From Glycomyces amatae (GTDB taxonomy: Bacteria; Actinomycetota; Actinomycetes; Mycobacteriales; Micromonosporaceae), in contig NZ_JAJLQZ010000004.1 of assembly GCF_020991375.1 (NCBI RefSeq), forward strand, positions 62,001 through 126,000: 64,000 nt of DNA, in the 5' to 3' direction. The notes under the pieces were generated by a model, which ran no database searches, was not told where the DNA came from, and was given only the letters and a program-made list of their open reading frames with translations. Made by a program: the position numbers and the translations under genes. Positions 16,301 through 28,638 of the stretch are shown here, piece after piece (position 1 is the stretch's first letter; each line of letters begins with the position of its first letter).

Positions 16301-16393
16301 CGGGACTCCCAGCGTGAGACGTCGGTTACCCGCCTATTGTGTCCCATCCCTCCGCGGTCGCGTGGGAACTCCGCGTGGCCGGTGCGCGCCGCG

Positions 16394-17605
16394 CTACAGC
16401 AGTCGCGGCTGCTCAGGACCCGAACGCGGACACGGGACCATCCCGAAAGGACTGAACAGTCCTTGGTCCACATCGGCCAGCAGGGGCGAACCCGCACCGG
16501 TGTGGCTGACGTAGGCCAGGTCCCTGGTGCGTCCGAGCGCGACGTAGAGCTCGCGGCGAGCGGCGGGCGTGTTCGGCCAGTCCTCGGCGGTCACCCCGGT
16601 GAGGCACACCACGCGGAACTCGCCGTCGGCGGCCTCGGCGACCGACATGCCGTCGGGGCCGACGACCGCCAGGTCCTCGGCGGCGACGCCCAGGTCGGCG
16701 AGCCGCTCGGTCAGGTCGGCCACGAAGCGCTTCTCGTCGTCGGCGTCCACGGCGAAGTAGCGGCCTATCCCCGAGCCCTCGAGCGCGGGCCGCTCGGGCT
16801 GCACGAGCCGCCCCGGGACGCGGCTGATCGGCTCGATCACCTGGGAGGCGGCGACCAGGACCGCGGCGGGGCTGCGGTGGTTGCGCGACAGGCGCATGAC
16901 GTGGGCCTGCGTGAACTGCTCGCCGAACGCGCCGAACGCGGCCGGGTCGCCCTGGCACAGCGCCGAGTCGGGGTCGCCCGTGGCGGTGACGTCCGCTTCG
17001 GGTCCGCGGTGCTCGGTGAGCCGGCGGAACAGCCGCAGCGGCATGCGCGGGAGGTCGTCGATGAAGAGGTGGCCCAGTTCGAGCAGGTGGCCCGGTTCGG
17101 ACGCCGCCGTGAAGTCGTCGAACTCGGCGACGGTGATCGCGGCGGCCTCGCGGCCCATGATCGCCCCCAGCTCGCGGCGGATGCGGGCGGCGCCCGGCGC
17201 GGCCGCGGCCAGGACCAGGCACTGCCCGGCGGGCACGCCCAGCTCCTGCACGAGGTAGGCCACGCGGCGGATGAGCAGATGCGTCTTGCCGGTGCCGGGG
17301 GAGGCGTTGATGAGCAGCGGGCCCGTCCCGGCGGAGGCGGCGACGCGCTGCATCGCGTCCAGGGAGTCGAGCAGTCCCGCGCCGACCTCGTCCATGCCGG
17401 TCAGCAGGGGGGCGGAGTCCAGCCACGGGTCGGGCGTCCGCGTCGTCAGCGCCGGTTCGGGCATGGGCACCGCTTCGCGGTCGTACTTGGAGTGGGTCCG
17501 GCCCGACGACCGGCGGCGCCGCTCGGCGGTGGCCCGCATGTCGTCGGAGAGTTCGAACAGCGGGGACGCCACCTGTGGTTGCTTGCGTTCATCAGGACGG
17601 CGCAC
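16394..17605 (-). CDS. compact superfamily 1 (UvrD/PcrA-type) helicase-like ATPase
   Basis: A 403-aa protein with SF1 motifs in order: LLINASPGTGKTHLL (motif I, 97-111), HLFIDDLPRM (motif II, diverged from DExQD), VTATGDPDSALC (III), MRLSRNHRSPAAV (IV), VVCLTGVTAEDW (V) and ELYVALGRTRD (VI). UvrD-type helicases are usually 650-750 aa or longer, so the 1B/2B subdomains appear absent and unwinding may be lost. The N-terminus is basic (ERRRRSSGRTHSK). GTG 17605 is 6 nt after a GAGGAT box. The gene precedes the ParA-like ATPase, an unusual pairing. It could act as a nucleic-acid-dependent switch. Confidence 0.8.
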   Translation of the reverse strand: MRRPDERKQPQVASPLFELSDDMRATAERRRRSSGRTHSKYDREAVPMPEPALTTRTPDPWLDSAPLLTGMDEVGAGLLDSLDAMQRVAASAGTGPLLINASPGTGKTHLLIRRVAYLVQELGVPAGQCLVLAAAAPGAARIRRELGAIMGREAAAITVAEFDDFTAASEPGHLLELGHLFIDDLPRMPLRLFRRLTEHRGPEADVTATGDPDSALCQGDPAAFGAFGEQFTQAHVMRLSRNHRSPAAVLVAASQVIEPISRVPGRLVQPERPALEGSGIGRYFAVDADDEKRFVADLTERLADLGVAAEDLAVVGPDGMSVAEAADGEFRVVCLTGVTAEDWPNTPAARRELYVALGRTRDLAYVSHTGAGSPLLADVDQGLFSPFGMVPCPRSGPEQPRLL

Positions 17606-17856
17606 CCCTGCATCCTCGCAGATCGGCGACGCCCGCGAGCCAGCGGCTCCCGCATCTGCGGACGCTCCCGCCGAACCCGAGTCGCTCTCGCATCGCGCCG
17701 GAGGCGAACCCCGCCCGCCGCCGCATCGCGTCGGACCCCCGACGTACGGTCACGGCAAGGGGATCGCTCGAGGGACATATCCGGAATATCAGGATTGCAG
17801 GGGCTTCTCGCGGCCCTCGTCCCGCTCGCGCGCCGCCGGGCCGCGCCCCGGCGGGT

Positions 17857-18096
17857 TCAGCCGCCCGCGAACGGCGGCAGCACCTCGACCGTGGACCCCG
17901 CCGGGAGCGCGGTCTCCGGGTCCTTCGCCGCCAGGCCGTCCACCAGCAGCGTCGCCACCGACAGGACCTTGTCCAGCGCCGGGCCGTGCCGCCGCGCCAG
18001 GACCGCCCGCAGCTCGGCGACGTCCGCGGCGCGCACCTGCTCCTCGCCGCGCCCGGCGGCGGCCTTCGCGCCGGCGAAGTACCTCACGGTCACCAC
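17857..18096 (-). CDS. moaD: molybdopterin synthase sulfur carrier subunit (MoaD family)
   Basis: A 79-aa ubiquitin-like sulfur carrier: VTVRYFAGAKAAAGRGEEQV at the N-terminus and VEVLPPFAGG at the C-terminus. The terminal Gly-Gly is the site that is adenylated and thiocarboxylated before sulfur transfer to precursor Z. GTG 18096 is chosen because GGAGG lies 7 nt upstream, inside the end of moaA. The genes are 2 bp apart, so moaA-moaD form an operon. Other molybdenum cofactor genes (moaC, moaE, mog) are not in the window. A ThiS-like carrier is less likely because of the moaA neighbour. Confidence 0.88.
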   Translation of the reverse strand: MVTVRYFAGAKAAAGRGEEQVRAADVAELRAVLARRHGPALDKVLSVATLLVDGLAAKDPETALPAGSTVEVLPPFAGG

Positions 18097-18098
18097 GG

Positions 18099-19124
18099 TC
18101 AGCCTCCGATCGCCGACATCGGCCGGGCGGGTTGCAGGAACGACGGGTCGTCGATGCCGTGCCCGGGCAGCTTGCCCCACATGGCCTCGCGCCAGCGGTC
18201 GGCGAGCTCGGCGTCGGACGCGCCCGAGCGGGCGAGATCGCGCAGATCGGTCTCGCCGCGCGCGAACAGGCAGTTGCGGACCTGCCCGTCGGCGGTCAGC
18301 CGGGTCCGGTCGCACTCGCCGCAGAAGGGGCGCGTGACCGAGCCGATCACGCCCACCGTGGCGGGGCCGCCGTCGACCAGCCAGGTCTCGGCCGGGGCCG
18401 AGCCGCGGTGGGCCGGGTCGGGGGCCAGGTCGAACTCGGCGCGCAGCGCCGCGAGGATCTCGGCGGCGGTGACCATCTCCTCGCGCCGCCACACGCCGGC
18501 GGCGTCGAGCGGCATCTGCTCGATGAACCGCAGCTGGTACCCGTGCTCGAGCGCGAAGCGCAGCAGTTCGGGCGCCTCGCCGTCGTTGACGCCGCGCATG
18601 AGCACGGTGTTGATCTTGACGGGGGCGAGCCCGGCCTCGGCGGCGCCCGCGATGCCGCGCAGGGTCGCGTCGAGCCGGTCCCGTTTGGCCAGGTCCTTGA
18701 AGGTCCCCGGGCGCAGCGTGTCGAGCGAGACGTTGACGCGGTCGAGCCCGGCGGCCACGAGCGGGCCCGCCAGGCGCTCCAGGCCGATGGCGTTGGTGGT
18801 CAGGGAGATCTCCGGGCGCGGCTCCAAGGCGGCCGCGGCCTCGACGATGCCGACCAGCCCCGGGCGCAGCAGCGGCTCGCCGCCGGTGAAGCGGACCTCC
18901 CGGACGCCGAGGTCGCGCACGGCGATCCCGACCAGCCTGACGACCTCCTCGTCGGTCAGCAGGGTGGGTCTGGGCAGCCACGGCAGTCCAGCCTCGGGCA
19001 TGCAGTAGGTGCAGCGCAGGTTGCAGCGGTCGGTGAGCGAGACGCGCAGGTCGGTCGCGGTGCGACCGTGGCGGTCCCGCAGCCCGGCCGACGCCCCCGC
19101 GGCAGAGGAGGTCGGTGCCAGCAT
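18099..19124 (-). CDS. moaA: GTP 3',8-cyclase MoaA
   Basis: A radical SAM enzyme that converts GTP to 3',8-cyclo-GTP, the first step of molybdenum cofactor synthesis. It is 341 aa. The N-terminal cluster motif is CNLRCTYCMPE and the SAM-binding GGEPLLRPG follows. The C-terminal cluster motif is CGECDRTRLTADGQVRNC. The C-terminus ends in SAIGG, the Gly-Gly tail typical of MoaA. ATG 19124 is chosen because TACGCT sits exactly 6 nt upstream in a leaderless arrangement, with only 17 bp to the preceding gene. A TTG seven codons upstream extends the frame but has no support. Confidence 0.95.
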   Translation of the reverse strand: MLAPTSSAAGASAGLRDRHGRTATDLRVSLTDRCNLRCTYCMPEAGLPWLPRPTLLTDEEVVRLVGIAVRDLGVREVRFTGGEPLLRPGLVGIVEAAAALEPRPEISLTTNAIGLERLAGPLVAAGLDRVNVSLDTLRPGTFKDLAKRDRLDATLRGIAGAAEAGLAPVKINTVLMRGVNDGEAPELLRFALEHGYQLRFIEQMPLDAAGVWRREEMVTAAEILAALRAEFDLAPDPAHRGSAPAETWLVDGGPATVGVIGSVTRPFCGECDRTRLTADGQVRNCLFARGETDLRDLARSGASDAELADRWREAMWGKLPGHGIDDPSFLQPARPMSAIGG

Positions 19125-19130
19125 GGTTCG

Positions 19131-19136
19131 AGCGTA
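19131..19136 (-). promoter_or_regulatory. leaderless -10 TACGCT for moaA
   Basis: Ends 6 nt before ATG 19124 and lies inside the 17-bp gap after the kinase-like gene. Confidence 0.5.
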
Positions 19137-19141
19137 GTTCG

Positions 19142-20047
19142 TCAATATGACAGTTTCGTAAAGTGGGACACGATTCCCATCAATTGGTCACGGAAGGCGC
19201 GGCCGTAGAGGGTGGTGTGGACCAGCAGCGGGAACAGCTGATGGAGCCCCGTGCGCTCCTCCCAGCCCGCCGCGGGCGGGCCGACCTCGGCGTACCCGTC
19301 GAAGATCGCCGCCAGCAGCGGCGTCCCGCCCCACAGCCGCAGGTTCGCCAGGTCGGTCTCGCGATGCCCGCCGTGCGCGGCCGGGTCGATCAGCCACGCC
19401 CGCTCGGCGCCCCACAGCACGTTCCCCCACCACAGGTCGCCGTGCGTCCGCGCGGGCGGCTCCTCGGGCCCGGCCAGCTCCGGCAGCCGCGCCGCCAGCC
19501 GCTCGACCGCGGCGGCGTCGGCCGCGTCGAGGGCCCCGTTGTCGCGCGAGGGCCCCAGGTAGGGCGCGATCCGCCTGGCCGCGTACCACTCGGCCCAGGT
19601 CCCGCCGGACGGCTCGTTGTCCATGAACGCCTCGCCGATGTGGCCGCGCCAGGGCGCGCCGAACCGCTCGGCCCCGGCACGGTGCATGAACGCGAGCTGG
19701 CGGCCCAGCTCCCGGGCGTGCTCGGGGGTCGGCCCGGTCGGCTCGATCCAGGGCTCGACCAGGAGCCGGTCGTCGGCGTAGCGGACCTCGACCACGGCCT
19801 CGCAGGCCTCGCCGAGCCACCGCAGCCCGTTCGCCTCGGCGGCGAGGTGGCCGGGCCGCGGGTCCTCCGCGATCTTCGCGAACAGGCTCGAGCCGTCGTC
19901 GAACGTCAGGCGCTGCGCGGTGGCCGAGCCGGCGCTCGCCGAGGCGAGCGGCATCGCGAAGTCGTTCGCCTTCACCGGCGTCGTGCGCACCCGCTGGTGC
20001 TCGATGAGCTCGGGCAGCAGCCGCAGCCGCTCGTGGACGTCGTTCAC
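19142..20047 (-). CDS. fructosamine kinase / aminoglycoside phosphotransferase-like protein
   Basis: A 301-aa protein kinase-like-fold enzyme. Motifs are LFAKIAEDPRPGHLAAEANGLRWL (ATP-binding lysine), RTHGDLWWGNVLW (catalytic loop HGDLWxGN) and AWLIDPAAHGGHRETDLA (metal-binding D). The HGDLWWGN and IDPAxxxGHRExDLA forms are those of the fructosamine-3-kinase family, which phosphorylates glycated amines for repair or use. GTG 20047 is 6 nt after TACATT (20059-20054), giving a leaderless start. It is divergent from the sulfotransferase-like gene and upstream of moaA, to which it has no known metabolic tie. Confidence 0.85.
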   Translation of the reverse strand: MNDVHERLRLLPELIEHQRVRTTPVKANDFAMPLASASAGSATAQRLTFDDGSSLFAKIAEDPRPGHLAAEANGLRWLGEACEAVVEVRYADDRLLVEPWIEPTGPTPEHARELGRQLAFMHRAGAERFGAPWRGHIGEAFMDNEPSGGTWAEWYAARRIAPYLGPSRDNGALDAADAAAVERLAARLPELAGPEEPPARTHGDLWWGNVLWGAERAWLIDPAAHGGHRETDLANLRLWGGTPLLAAIFDGYAEVGPPAAGWEERTGLHQLFPLLVHTTLYGRAFRDQLMGIVSHFTKLSY

Positions 20048-20126
20048 CGCTCCAATGTAGCGGAGCGCGCCCGGCCCGCCCGACGTGAAAAACTCTTCGT
20101 GTTCACCCCCGCGCCGAGGAGGCCCC

Positions 20127-21320
20127 ATGCGCCGCACCGCCCGCTGGCTCACCGCCGTCAACGCCCTCGGCGCCCCCAGGGTCGCGGCGCAGCGCGCCCG
20201 CGCCGACCGGGTGTTCGACCGCATGGTCGACCGGGCCCAGCACCGGGCCGAGGCCGACGCCGCGCTCGCGTCCGAGCTCATCGACTCCTATCGCTTCCTG
20301 TTCAAGGAGGTCGCCAAGGAGGAGACCCTCTCGATGGTCGGCTGGCAGGGCTTCGTCGACGACCTCTCCCGCCGCATGACCAACCACCTGCGGGTCGAGC
20401 GGCTCATCGCCGAGCACCCCGAGATCGCCGCCGAACCGGTCGAGCGCCCCGTCGTCGTGGTCGGCCTGCCGCGCACCGCCACCACCCTCACCCACAAGCT
20501 CCTCGTCCAGCCCGAGGGCAACCGCGCCCCCCTCATGTGGGAGCTCATGAACACCCACCGCGGCGACATCGACCCGAAACTGCGCGACGCGCTCGTCAAG
20601 GACGCCCAGACGATGGCCGACCTCGCCGCCAGGGCCTCGCCCGTGTGGGACCTCATCCACCCGATGAACGCGCTCCAACCCGAGGAGTGCGTGTTCGCCC
20701 TGCCCCACGGCTACCAGTTCATAACCCGCGCTCGGATGCCCGCCTACCGCCGCTGGGTCGACGAGCGCGACTGCACCGGCGACTACCGCCACCTCAAGCG
20801 CGTCCTCCAAGTGCTCCAGTGGAACCGGCCCCGGCGCCGGTGGGTCCTCAAGTCGCCGTTCCACCTGTTCAACCTCGACGTGCTCCTCAAGGTCTTCGAG
20901 GACGCGACGATCGTGTGGACGCACCGCGACCCGGCCGCGGTCATGGGCTCGTGGTGCTCCCTCGTGGAGACCGGCCGGGCCCTCCACCACCGCGCCTACG
21001 ACGCCGCGGCGATCGGCCCCGAGTGGCTCGACCTCTTCGGGAAGGGCGTCGCGGCCGCGCGCGCCGTCCGCTCGACCGCCCCGCGCGAGCGGTTCGTCGA
21101 CGTGCCCTACCGCTCGCTGACGGCCGACCCGCGCGCCTGCCTGCCGGAGCTCTTCGCGCGACTCGGCATGGAGTGGACCGCGAAGGAGGAGGGGAACCTC
21201 GAGCACGTCCTGGCCCGGCCCCGCACGCGCCGCGGCCACGAGTACCGCCTGTCGCGCTACGGGATCGGACCCGACGACGTCGAGGAGGCCTTCGGCGACT
21301 ACGGCCGCCCGGGGCGCTGA
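20127..21320 (+). CDS. sulfotransferase family protein
   Basis: A 397-aa cytosolic protein of the PAPS-dependent sulfotransferase fold. The 5'-phosphosulfate loop is VVVVGLPRTATTLTHKLL and the 3'-phosphate region is TIVWTHRDPAAVMGSWCSL. Between them is WVLKSPFHLFNLDVLLKVF, typical of the bacterial branch of this family. The acceptor is unknown. ATG 20127 follows a GAGGAGG ribosome site by 4 nt; an upstream GTG at 20085 lacks such a site. The gene is monocistronic and ends with a strong hairpin. Confidence 0.9.
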   Translation: MRRTARWLTAVNALGAPRVAAQRARADRVFDRMVDRAQHRAEADAALASELIDSYRFLFKEVAKEETLSMVGWQGFVDDLSRRMTNHLRVERLIAEHPEIAAEPVERPVVVVGLPRTATTLTHKLLVQPEGNRAPLMWELMNTHRGDIDPKLRDALVKDAQTMADLAARASPVWDLIHPMNALQPEECVFALPHGYQFITRARMPAYRRWVDERDCTGDYRHLKRVLQVLQWNRPRRRWVLKSPFHLFNLDVLLKVFEDATIVWTHRDPAAVMGSWCSLVETGRALHHRAYDAAAIGPEWLDLFGKGVAAARAVRSTAPRERFVDVPYRSLTADPRACLPELFARLGMEWTAKEEGNLEHVLARPRTRRGHEYRLSRYGIGPDDVEEAFGDYGRPGR

Positions 21321-21326
21321 GACGCG

Positions 21327-21356
21327 ACGGGCCCCGGCCGAACGGCCGGGGCCCGT
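21327..21356 (+). terminator. sulfotransferase gene terminator
   Basis: ACGGGCCCCGGCC and its exact complement with a 4-nt loop (GAAC), 6 bp after the stop. Confidence 0.85.
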
Positions 21357-21466
21357 GTGGATTGTCGGTGGGCGGCGCTACGTTGGTCTCGGTCGGGCGG
21401 CGCGGCATGCGGGTGCCGCACCGCCCGACCGGCCGAAGTCCACAAGCGCCGATCGAGAGGGGGTGG

Positions 21467-24713
<3,247 letters not shown>

Positions 24714-24807
24714 GGCGGTCTCGTTCGGGTGGTGCGGGTTCCGGTCCCAGATCCTATCGGGGGCCCGCCGGTTCGCGACGGCCCCTCGTGTCGAGGCCGG
24801 ACGCGAA

Positions 24808-24834
24808 GCGGCCCGCGTCGGTGACGCGGGCCGC
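24808..24834 (-). terminator. citA terminator
   Basis: GCGGCCCGCGTC and its exact complement with a 3-nt loop, 21 bp beyond the citA stop. Confidence 0.8.
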
Positions 24835-24854
24835 CGTCGGCGTGTGCGGGGCGC

Positions 24855-25943
24855 CTACTGCCAGCCCTCGACCTCGTCGAGGCCGCGCGGGCCCGGGCCC
24901 ACGTAGGTGGCCGAGGGGCGCACGATCCGGCCGAGCTTCTTCTGCTCGAGGATGTGGGCGCTCCAGCCGGCCACGCGGGCGCAGGTGAAGATCGGGGTGA
25001 ACAGGTCGGCGGGGACCTCGGCGAAGTCGAGGAGCACCGCGGACCAGAACTCGACGTTGGTGGCGAGCACGCGGTCGGGCTTGCGGGCCTTGAGCTCGGC
25101 CAGCGCGGCCTGCTCGAGGGCCTCGGCGACCTGGTAGCGGGGGGCGCCCAGCTCCTTGGCGGCGGCGCGCAGCACGCGCGAGCGGGGGTCCTCGGCGCGG
25201 TAGACGCGGTGGCCGAAGCCCATGAGGCGCTCGCCGGAGTCGAGGAGGTTCTTGACGTAGGCGTCGGCGTCGCCGGACTTCTCGACCCCTTCGATCATGT
25301 GGAGGACGCGCGAGGGGGCGCCGCCGTGGAGCGGGCCGGAGAGCGCGCCGATGCCGGAGGAGATCGCGGCGGCGGCGTCGGCCCCGGTGGAGGCGACGAC
25401 GCGCGAGGTGAAGGTGGAGGCGTTCATGCCGTGCTCGGCGGCGGACATGAGATAGGTGTCGACGGCCTTGACGTGGGCGGGGTCGGGCTCGCCCCTCCAG
25501 CGCCGCATGAACCGCTCGGTGATGGTGCCGGCCTTGTCGATCTCCGACTGCGGGACGGCGGGGCGGCCGGATCCGCGGGCGGACTGGGCGATGAACGACA
25601 GGGTGGTGACCGAGACGCGGGCGAGATCGTCCCGGGCGGTCTCGTCGTCGATGTCGAGCAGCGGCCGGAGGCCCCAGAAGGGGGCGAGCATGGCGACCGC
25701 GGCCTGGGCGTCGACGCGGGTGTCGCCGGAGGAGACGGGCACCGGCACGGGCTCGGCCGCGGGCAGGCCGTTGCCGAATCTGCCGTCGACGAGGAGGCCC
25801 CATACGTCGCCGTAGGTGCTCTGGCCGACCAGGTCCTGGATATCGACGCCGCGGTAGCGGAGCGATCCACCCTCTTTGTCAGGCTCGGCGATCTCGGTTT
25901 CGAAGGCGACGACGCCTTCGAGGCCGGGCTTGAACTCAGACAT
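24855..25943 (-). CDS. citA: citrate synthase 2
   Basis: A 362-aa type I citrate synthase that condenses acetyl-CoA with oxaloacetate. The sequence follows M. tuberculosis CitA (Rv0889c) closely from memory: GLEGVVAFETEIAEPDKEGG, LRYRGVDIQDLVG, SAAEHGMNASTFTSRVVAST, SGPLHGGAPSRVL, LMGFGHRVYRAEDPR and GWSAHILEQKKLGRIVRPSA. Catalytic His residues sit in the SAAEHG, PLHGG and GFGHR motifs. ATG 25943 has an AGGAG ribosome site 7 nt upstream. A methylcitrate synthase is less likely because no prp genes are present. Confidence 0.93.
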   Translation of the reverse strand: MSEFKPGLEGVVAFETEIAEPDKEGGSLRYRGVDIQDLVGQSTYGDVWGLLVDGRFGNGLPAAEPVPVPVSSGDTRVDAQAAVAMLAPFWGLRPLLDIDDETARDDLARVSVTTLSFIAQSARGSGRPAVPQSEIDKAGTITERFMRRWRGEPDPAHVKAVDTYLMSAAEHGMNASTFTSRVVASTGADAAAAISSGIGALSGPLHGGAPSRVLHMIEGVEKSGDADAYVKNLLDSGERLMGFGHRVYRAEDPRSRVLRAAAKELGAPRYQVAEALEQAALAELKARKPDRVLATNVEFWSAVLLDFAEVPADLFTPIFTCARVAGWSAHILEQKKLGRIVRPSATYVGPGPRGLDEVEGWQ

Positions 25944-26299
25944 CGTTGTACTCCTGAGTGTGTTGTCCCTGTGGTTGCCGACCGGGGGCTTCCGGGAGGC
26001 GACGGTTCGTAGTTATCTGGAAATGGTGCCTCAACCCCGCGGCGGACGGAAGTGCCCTCGGGGCGGGGGTGATCCTGAATGCCGGTACTCCAGCCGCGCA
26101 AAATATGAGACAACCGACGTGAGCCTAGTTATTTGTCCAATTTTGCACTTTTTGATGGGAGGGTTTCGATAATGGGTCTTGTTGGTTTCAACGGTTTCCT
26201 GCGATCTCGCCCACATCGACACGCGTGCCGCAGGTCATCCGACATGAGCTAACGTCAAAGCACATCCCGCCCAGCGATAACGACATGGAGGTACCCCCT
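25944..26299. other. divergent promoter region, citA / aldose epimerase
   Basis: A 356-bp gap with a noticeably AT-rich core at about 26095-26195, unusual for this window. It must hold both promoters. Candidate minus -35/-10 elements (TTGAGG and TACGAA) lie near 26000-26035, but I cannot assign them with confidence. No ORF is supported. Confidence 0.4.
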
Positions 26300-27196
26300 A
26301 TGGCGCTGTCCGGCGAGCAATGGGTGATCGCCTACAACGACCACGAGGCCACCATCGTCGCTGTCGGCGGCGGCGTGCGCTCGTACACCTACCGCGGCCG
26401 CCCGGTCGTCATGACCTACGCCGACGAGGAACTCGCCCCCGGCTGGTCGGGCCACGTGCTGGCCCCCTGGCCGAACCGGGTCCGCGACGGCAAGTACGCC
26501 TACGACGGCACCGAGTACCAGCTGCCGGTCAACGAGATCGAGACGAACACCTCCCTCCACGGCTTCGTGGCCTGGGCCGAGTGGAACGCCGTCGACGTGA
26601 CCGACACCTCGGTCACGCTCGAGTGCCGGCTGCCCGCGCGCCTGGGCTACCCCTGGACCCTGCAGCTGCGCACCCGCTGGTCGGTCGGGCCCGGCGGCCT
26701 GCGCGCCGCCCACACCGTCTCCAACCCCGGCCACAAGACCGCCCCCTTCGGCCTGGGCACCCACTCCTACCTCATGCCCGGCTCCCTGGAGCGGATCGAC
26801 GAGGCGACCCTGCACGTCCCGGCGGGCAAGAAGCTCAAGCTCGACAAGCAGAGCATCCCCGTCGGCTCCGGCCCGGCCGACTTCGGCGACCCCACGGTCC
26901 TCAAGGACATGGTCATCGACGACTGCTACGGGGACCTCGAGCGCGGCTCCGACGGGACGGCCGAAGTGCGGCTGGCCGACCCGGTCTCGGGGCAGGCGGT
27001 GACCGTGTGGATGGACGACTCCTTCGGGTGGGTCCACATCTACACCTCGGACGGCCTCGAGGGCGAGCGCAAGCGCGGCGCGGTGGCGATCGAGCCGACC
27101 ACGTGCCCCCCGAACGCCCTCGCCACCGGCGAGGACCTGATCGAGCTCTCGCCGAGCGAGGCGTGGTTCGGCGTCTGGGGCATCCGCCCCGAGTAG
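26300..27196 (+). CDS. aldose 1-epimerase (mutarotase) family protein
   Basis: A 298-aa galactose-mutarotase-fold enzyme. Visible features are LAPWPNRVRDGKYAY (substrate loop), SLHGFVAW (catalytic-type His), FGLGTHSYLMPG (second His) and VAIEPTTCPPNAL (general-base Glu). It interconverts anomers of a sugar; the exact hexose is not determined. ATG 26300 follows GGAGG (26287-26291) by 8 nt and is preferred to ATG 26285. It is monocistronic with a strong terminator. It is divergent from citA, so sugar entry and the TCA cycle meet here only by position. Confidence 0.92.
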   Translation: MALSGEQWVIAYNDHEATIVAVGGGVRSYTYRGRPVVMTYADEELAPGWSGHVLAPWPNRVRDGKYAYDGTEYQLPVNEIETNTSLHGFVAWAEWNAVDVTDTSVTLECRLPARLGYPWTLQLRTRWSVGPGGLRAAHTVSNPGHKTAPFGLGTHSYLMPGSLERIDEATLHVPAGKKLKLDKQSIPVGSGPADFGDPTVLKDMVIDDCYGDLERGSDGTAEVRLADPVSGQAVTVWMDDSFGWVHIYTSDGLEGERKRGAVAIEPTTCPPNALATGEDLIELSPSEAWFGVWGIRPE

Positions 27197-27210
27197 GCCG
27201 GCAGACTCGC

Positions 27211-27243
27211 GCGAGGGACCGCCCCGACGGGGCGGTCCCTCGC
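27211..27243 (+). terminator. aldose epimerase gene terminator
   Basis: A perfect 15-bp stem (GCGAGGGACCGCCCC) with a 3-nt loop, 14 bp after the stop. Confidence 0.85.
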
Positions 27244-27330
27244 CGCGTCCGCGCCCGAACACCGCTCGCCTTCACTGCGCCGGGTCGTCCACACGCCGCC
27301 CACCAGGCAATGTGTCCACTCCTCACGGAG

Positions 27331-27339
27331 TTATCCACA
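27331..27339 (+). promoter_or_regulatory. DnaA box upstream of the tad operon
   Basis: An exact TTATCCACA, 88 bp before the first tad gene. It is a single box, so its role is uncertain. Confidence 0.45.
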
Positions 27340-27426
27340 GGCGCAAAAGTTCTCCTTGCCGACTTCCCCCGCCGTCGGTCACGGTTACTCCTAGGCACGT
27401 GAACACCACGCAACGTAGGAGCAGCC

Positions 27427-28638
27427 ATGGCAGCGACACTCGACCGCACCACCTCGACCCGCGGCGCCGCGAGCGGCCGCGGCGACCGGGCCCCGGCCGC
27501 CACGGCGGCCGAATCCCTGCTCATCACCGGCGACGACGCCCTCGCCGAGGTGATCGCGCCGCTCGCCGCCGCGGCCGGGCACCCGCTCCACCGCGTCACC
27601 CACCCGCTCGACGCCGCCGCCCTCTGGCAGCGGGCCCCGATGGTCCTCGTCGGACCCGACCTCGCACCCGACTGCGTCGCCTGCGACTTCCCCTCCAGGG
27701 ACCACCTCGTCCTGTGCACCACCATGGCCTGGCTCGGCGCCGACCCCGCCGACACCTCGATGCTGTGGCCCCTCGCGATCCAGATGCGCGCCACCGGCGT
27801 GGTCGCCCTCCCGGACGCACGCGACTGGCTCATCGACCTGTTCACCCGGACCGTCCGCGACGTCGCACCGGCGCCCGTCATCGCCCACGTCGCCGGGCAC
27901 GGCGGCGCCGGGGCCTCCACACTGGCCCTCGCCTCGGCCGCCGACGCCGCACGGGACGGCGGCAGGACCGTCCTCATCGACCTCGACCACACCGGCGGCG
28001 GCATCGACGCCGCCGCCGGGCTCGCCGCCCAACCGGGCTGGCGGTGGCCCTCCCTGGCGAACGCCGGCCTGCTCGAACCCGAGGGGCTGCTCGCCGGCCT
28101 CCCCCGGCGCGGCGGCCTCCACGTCGTCGGCCCCGACCCGCGCAACCCGGCCGAAGTGGACGCCGAAGCGTTCGAGCAGGTGCTGCGCGCGGCCCGCCTC
28201 GCCGCCGACCTCGTCGTGATCGACCTGCCGCGCACCCGCACCCCGGCCGCCGCCCGGGCCGCCGCGGCCGCCCGCGCCGTCGCGGTCACCCTCGGGCCCG
28301 GCCCGCGCTCCTGGGAGGCCGCCCGCAGCGTCACCGCCGCCTACGGCCTCCACAACCCCAACCTCGGCGTGGTCCTGCGCGGCGAGGCCGACGCGCCCCC
28401 CGCCTCCGCCTGGGACGGCCCGCGCGAGGCCGACTGGACCGACCCGCCGGTGTGGGGCGCGGTCCCGACCGACCGCAGGCTCCCGGCCCTGCTGCGCCAG
28501 GGCCGGATCCCCCGCGGCCGCCTCGGCCGCGGCCTCCGCGAACTCGCGGCCGAGCTGGGCCGCGTCCGGCCGCGCGGCCAGCTCATCGGAGCCGGCGCCG
28601 GCGGCGACCGCTTCGACCGGGCCGGTGGGGCCCGATGA
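27427..28638 (+). CDS. ssd: Ssd/TadZ-like ATPase of the Tad system
   Basis: A 403-aa protein corresponding in position and length to the septum-site-determining-like protein of actinobacterial tad loci (M. tuberculosis Rv3660c). The N-terminal part resembles a receiver-like domain (SLLITGDDALAEVIAPLAAA). The C-terminal part is a ParA/MinD-type domain with a degenerate Walker A, HGGAGASTLALASAADAA, then TVLIDLDHTGGGIDAAAGL and LVVIDLPRTRTP. Such proteins localise Tad pilus machinery at a pole or septum. ATG 27427 has an AGGAG site. The stop overlaps tadA by 4 nt. Confidence 0.88.
   Translation: MAATLDRTTSTRGAASGRGDRAPAATAAESLLITGDDALAEVIAPLAAAAGHPLHRVTHPLDAAALWQRAPMVLVGPDLAPDCVACDFPSRDHLVLCTTMAWLGADPADTSMLWPLAIQMRATGVVALPDARDWLIDLFTRTVRDVAPAPVIAHVAGHGGAGASTLALASAADAARDGGRTVLIDLDHTGGGIDAAAGLAAQPGWRWPSLANAGLLEPEGLLAGLPRRGGLHVVGPDPRNPAEVDAEAFEQVLRAARLAADLVVIDLPRTRTPAAARAAAAARAVAVTLGPGPRSWEAARSVTAAYGLHNPNLGVVLRGEADAPPASAWDGPREADWTDPPVWGAVPTDRRLPALLRQGRIPRGRLGRGLRELAAELGRVRPRGQLIGAGAGGDRFDRAGGAR

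Noticed and set aside
26095-26195. Horizontally acquired island because of AT-rich composition
   Set aside because: Only about 100 bp in a divergent promoter region between core genes; no mobility genes or repeats.
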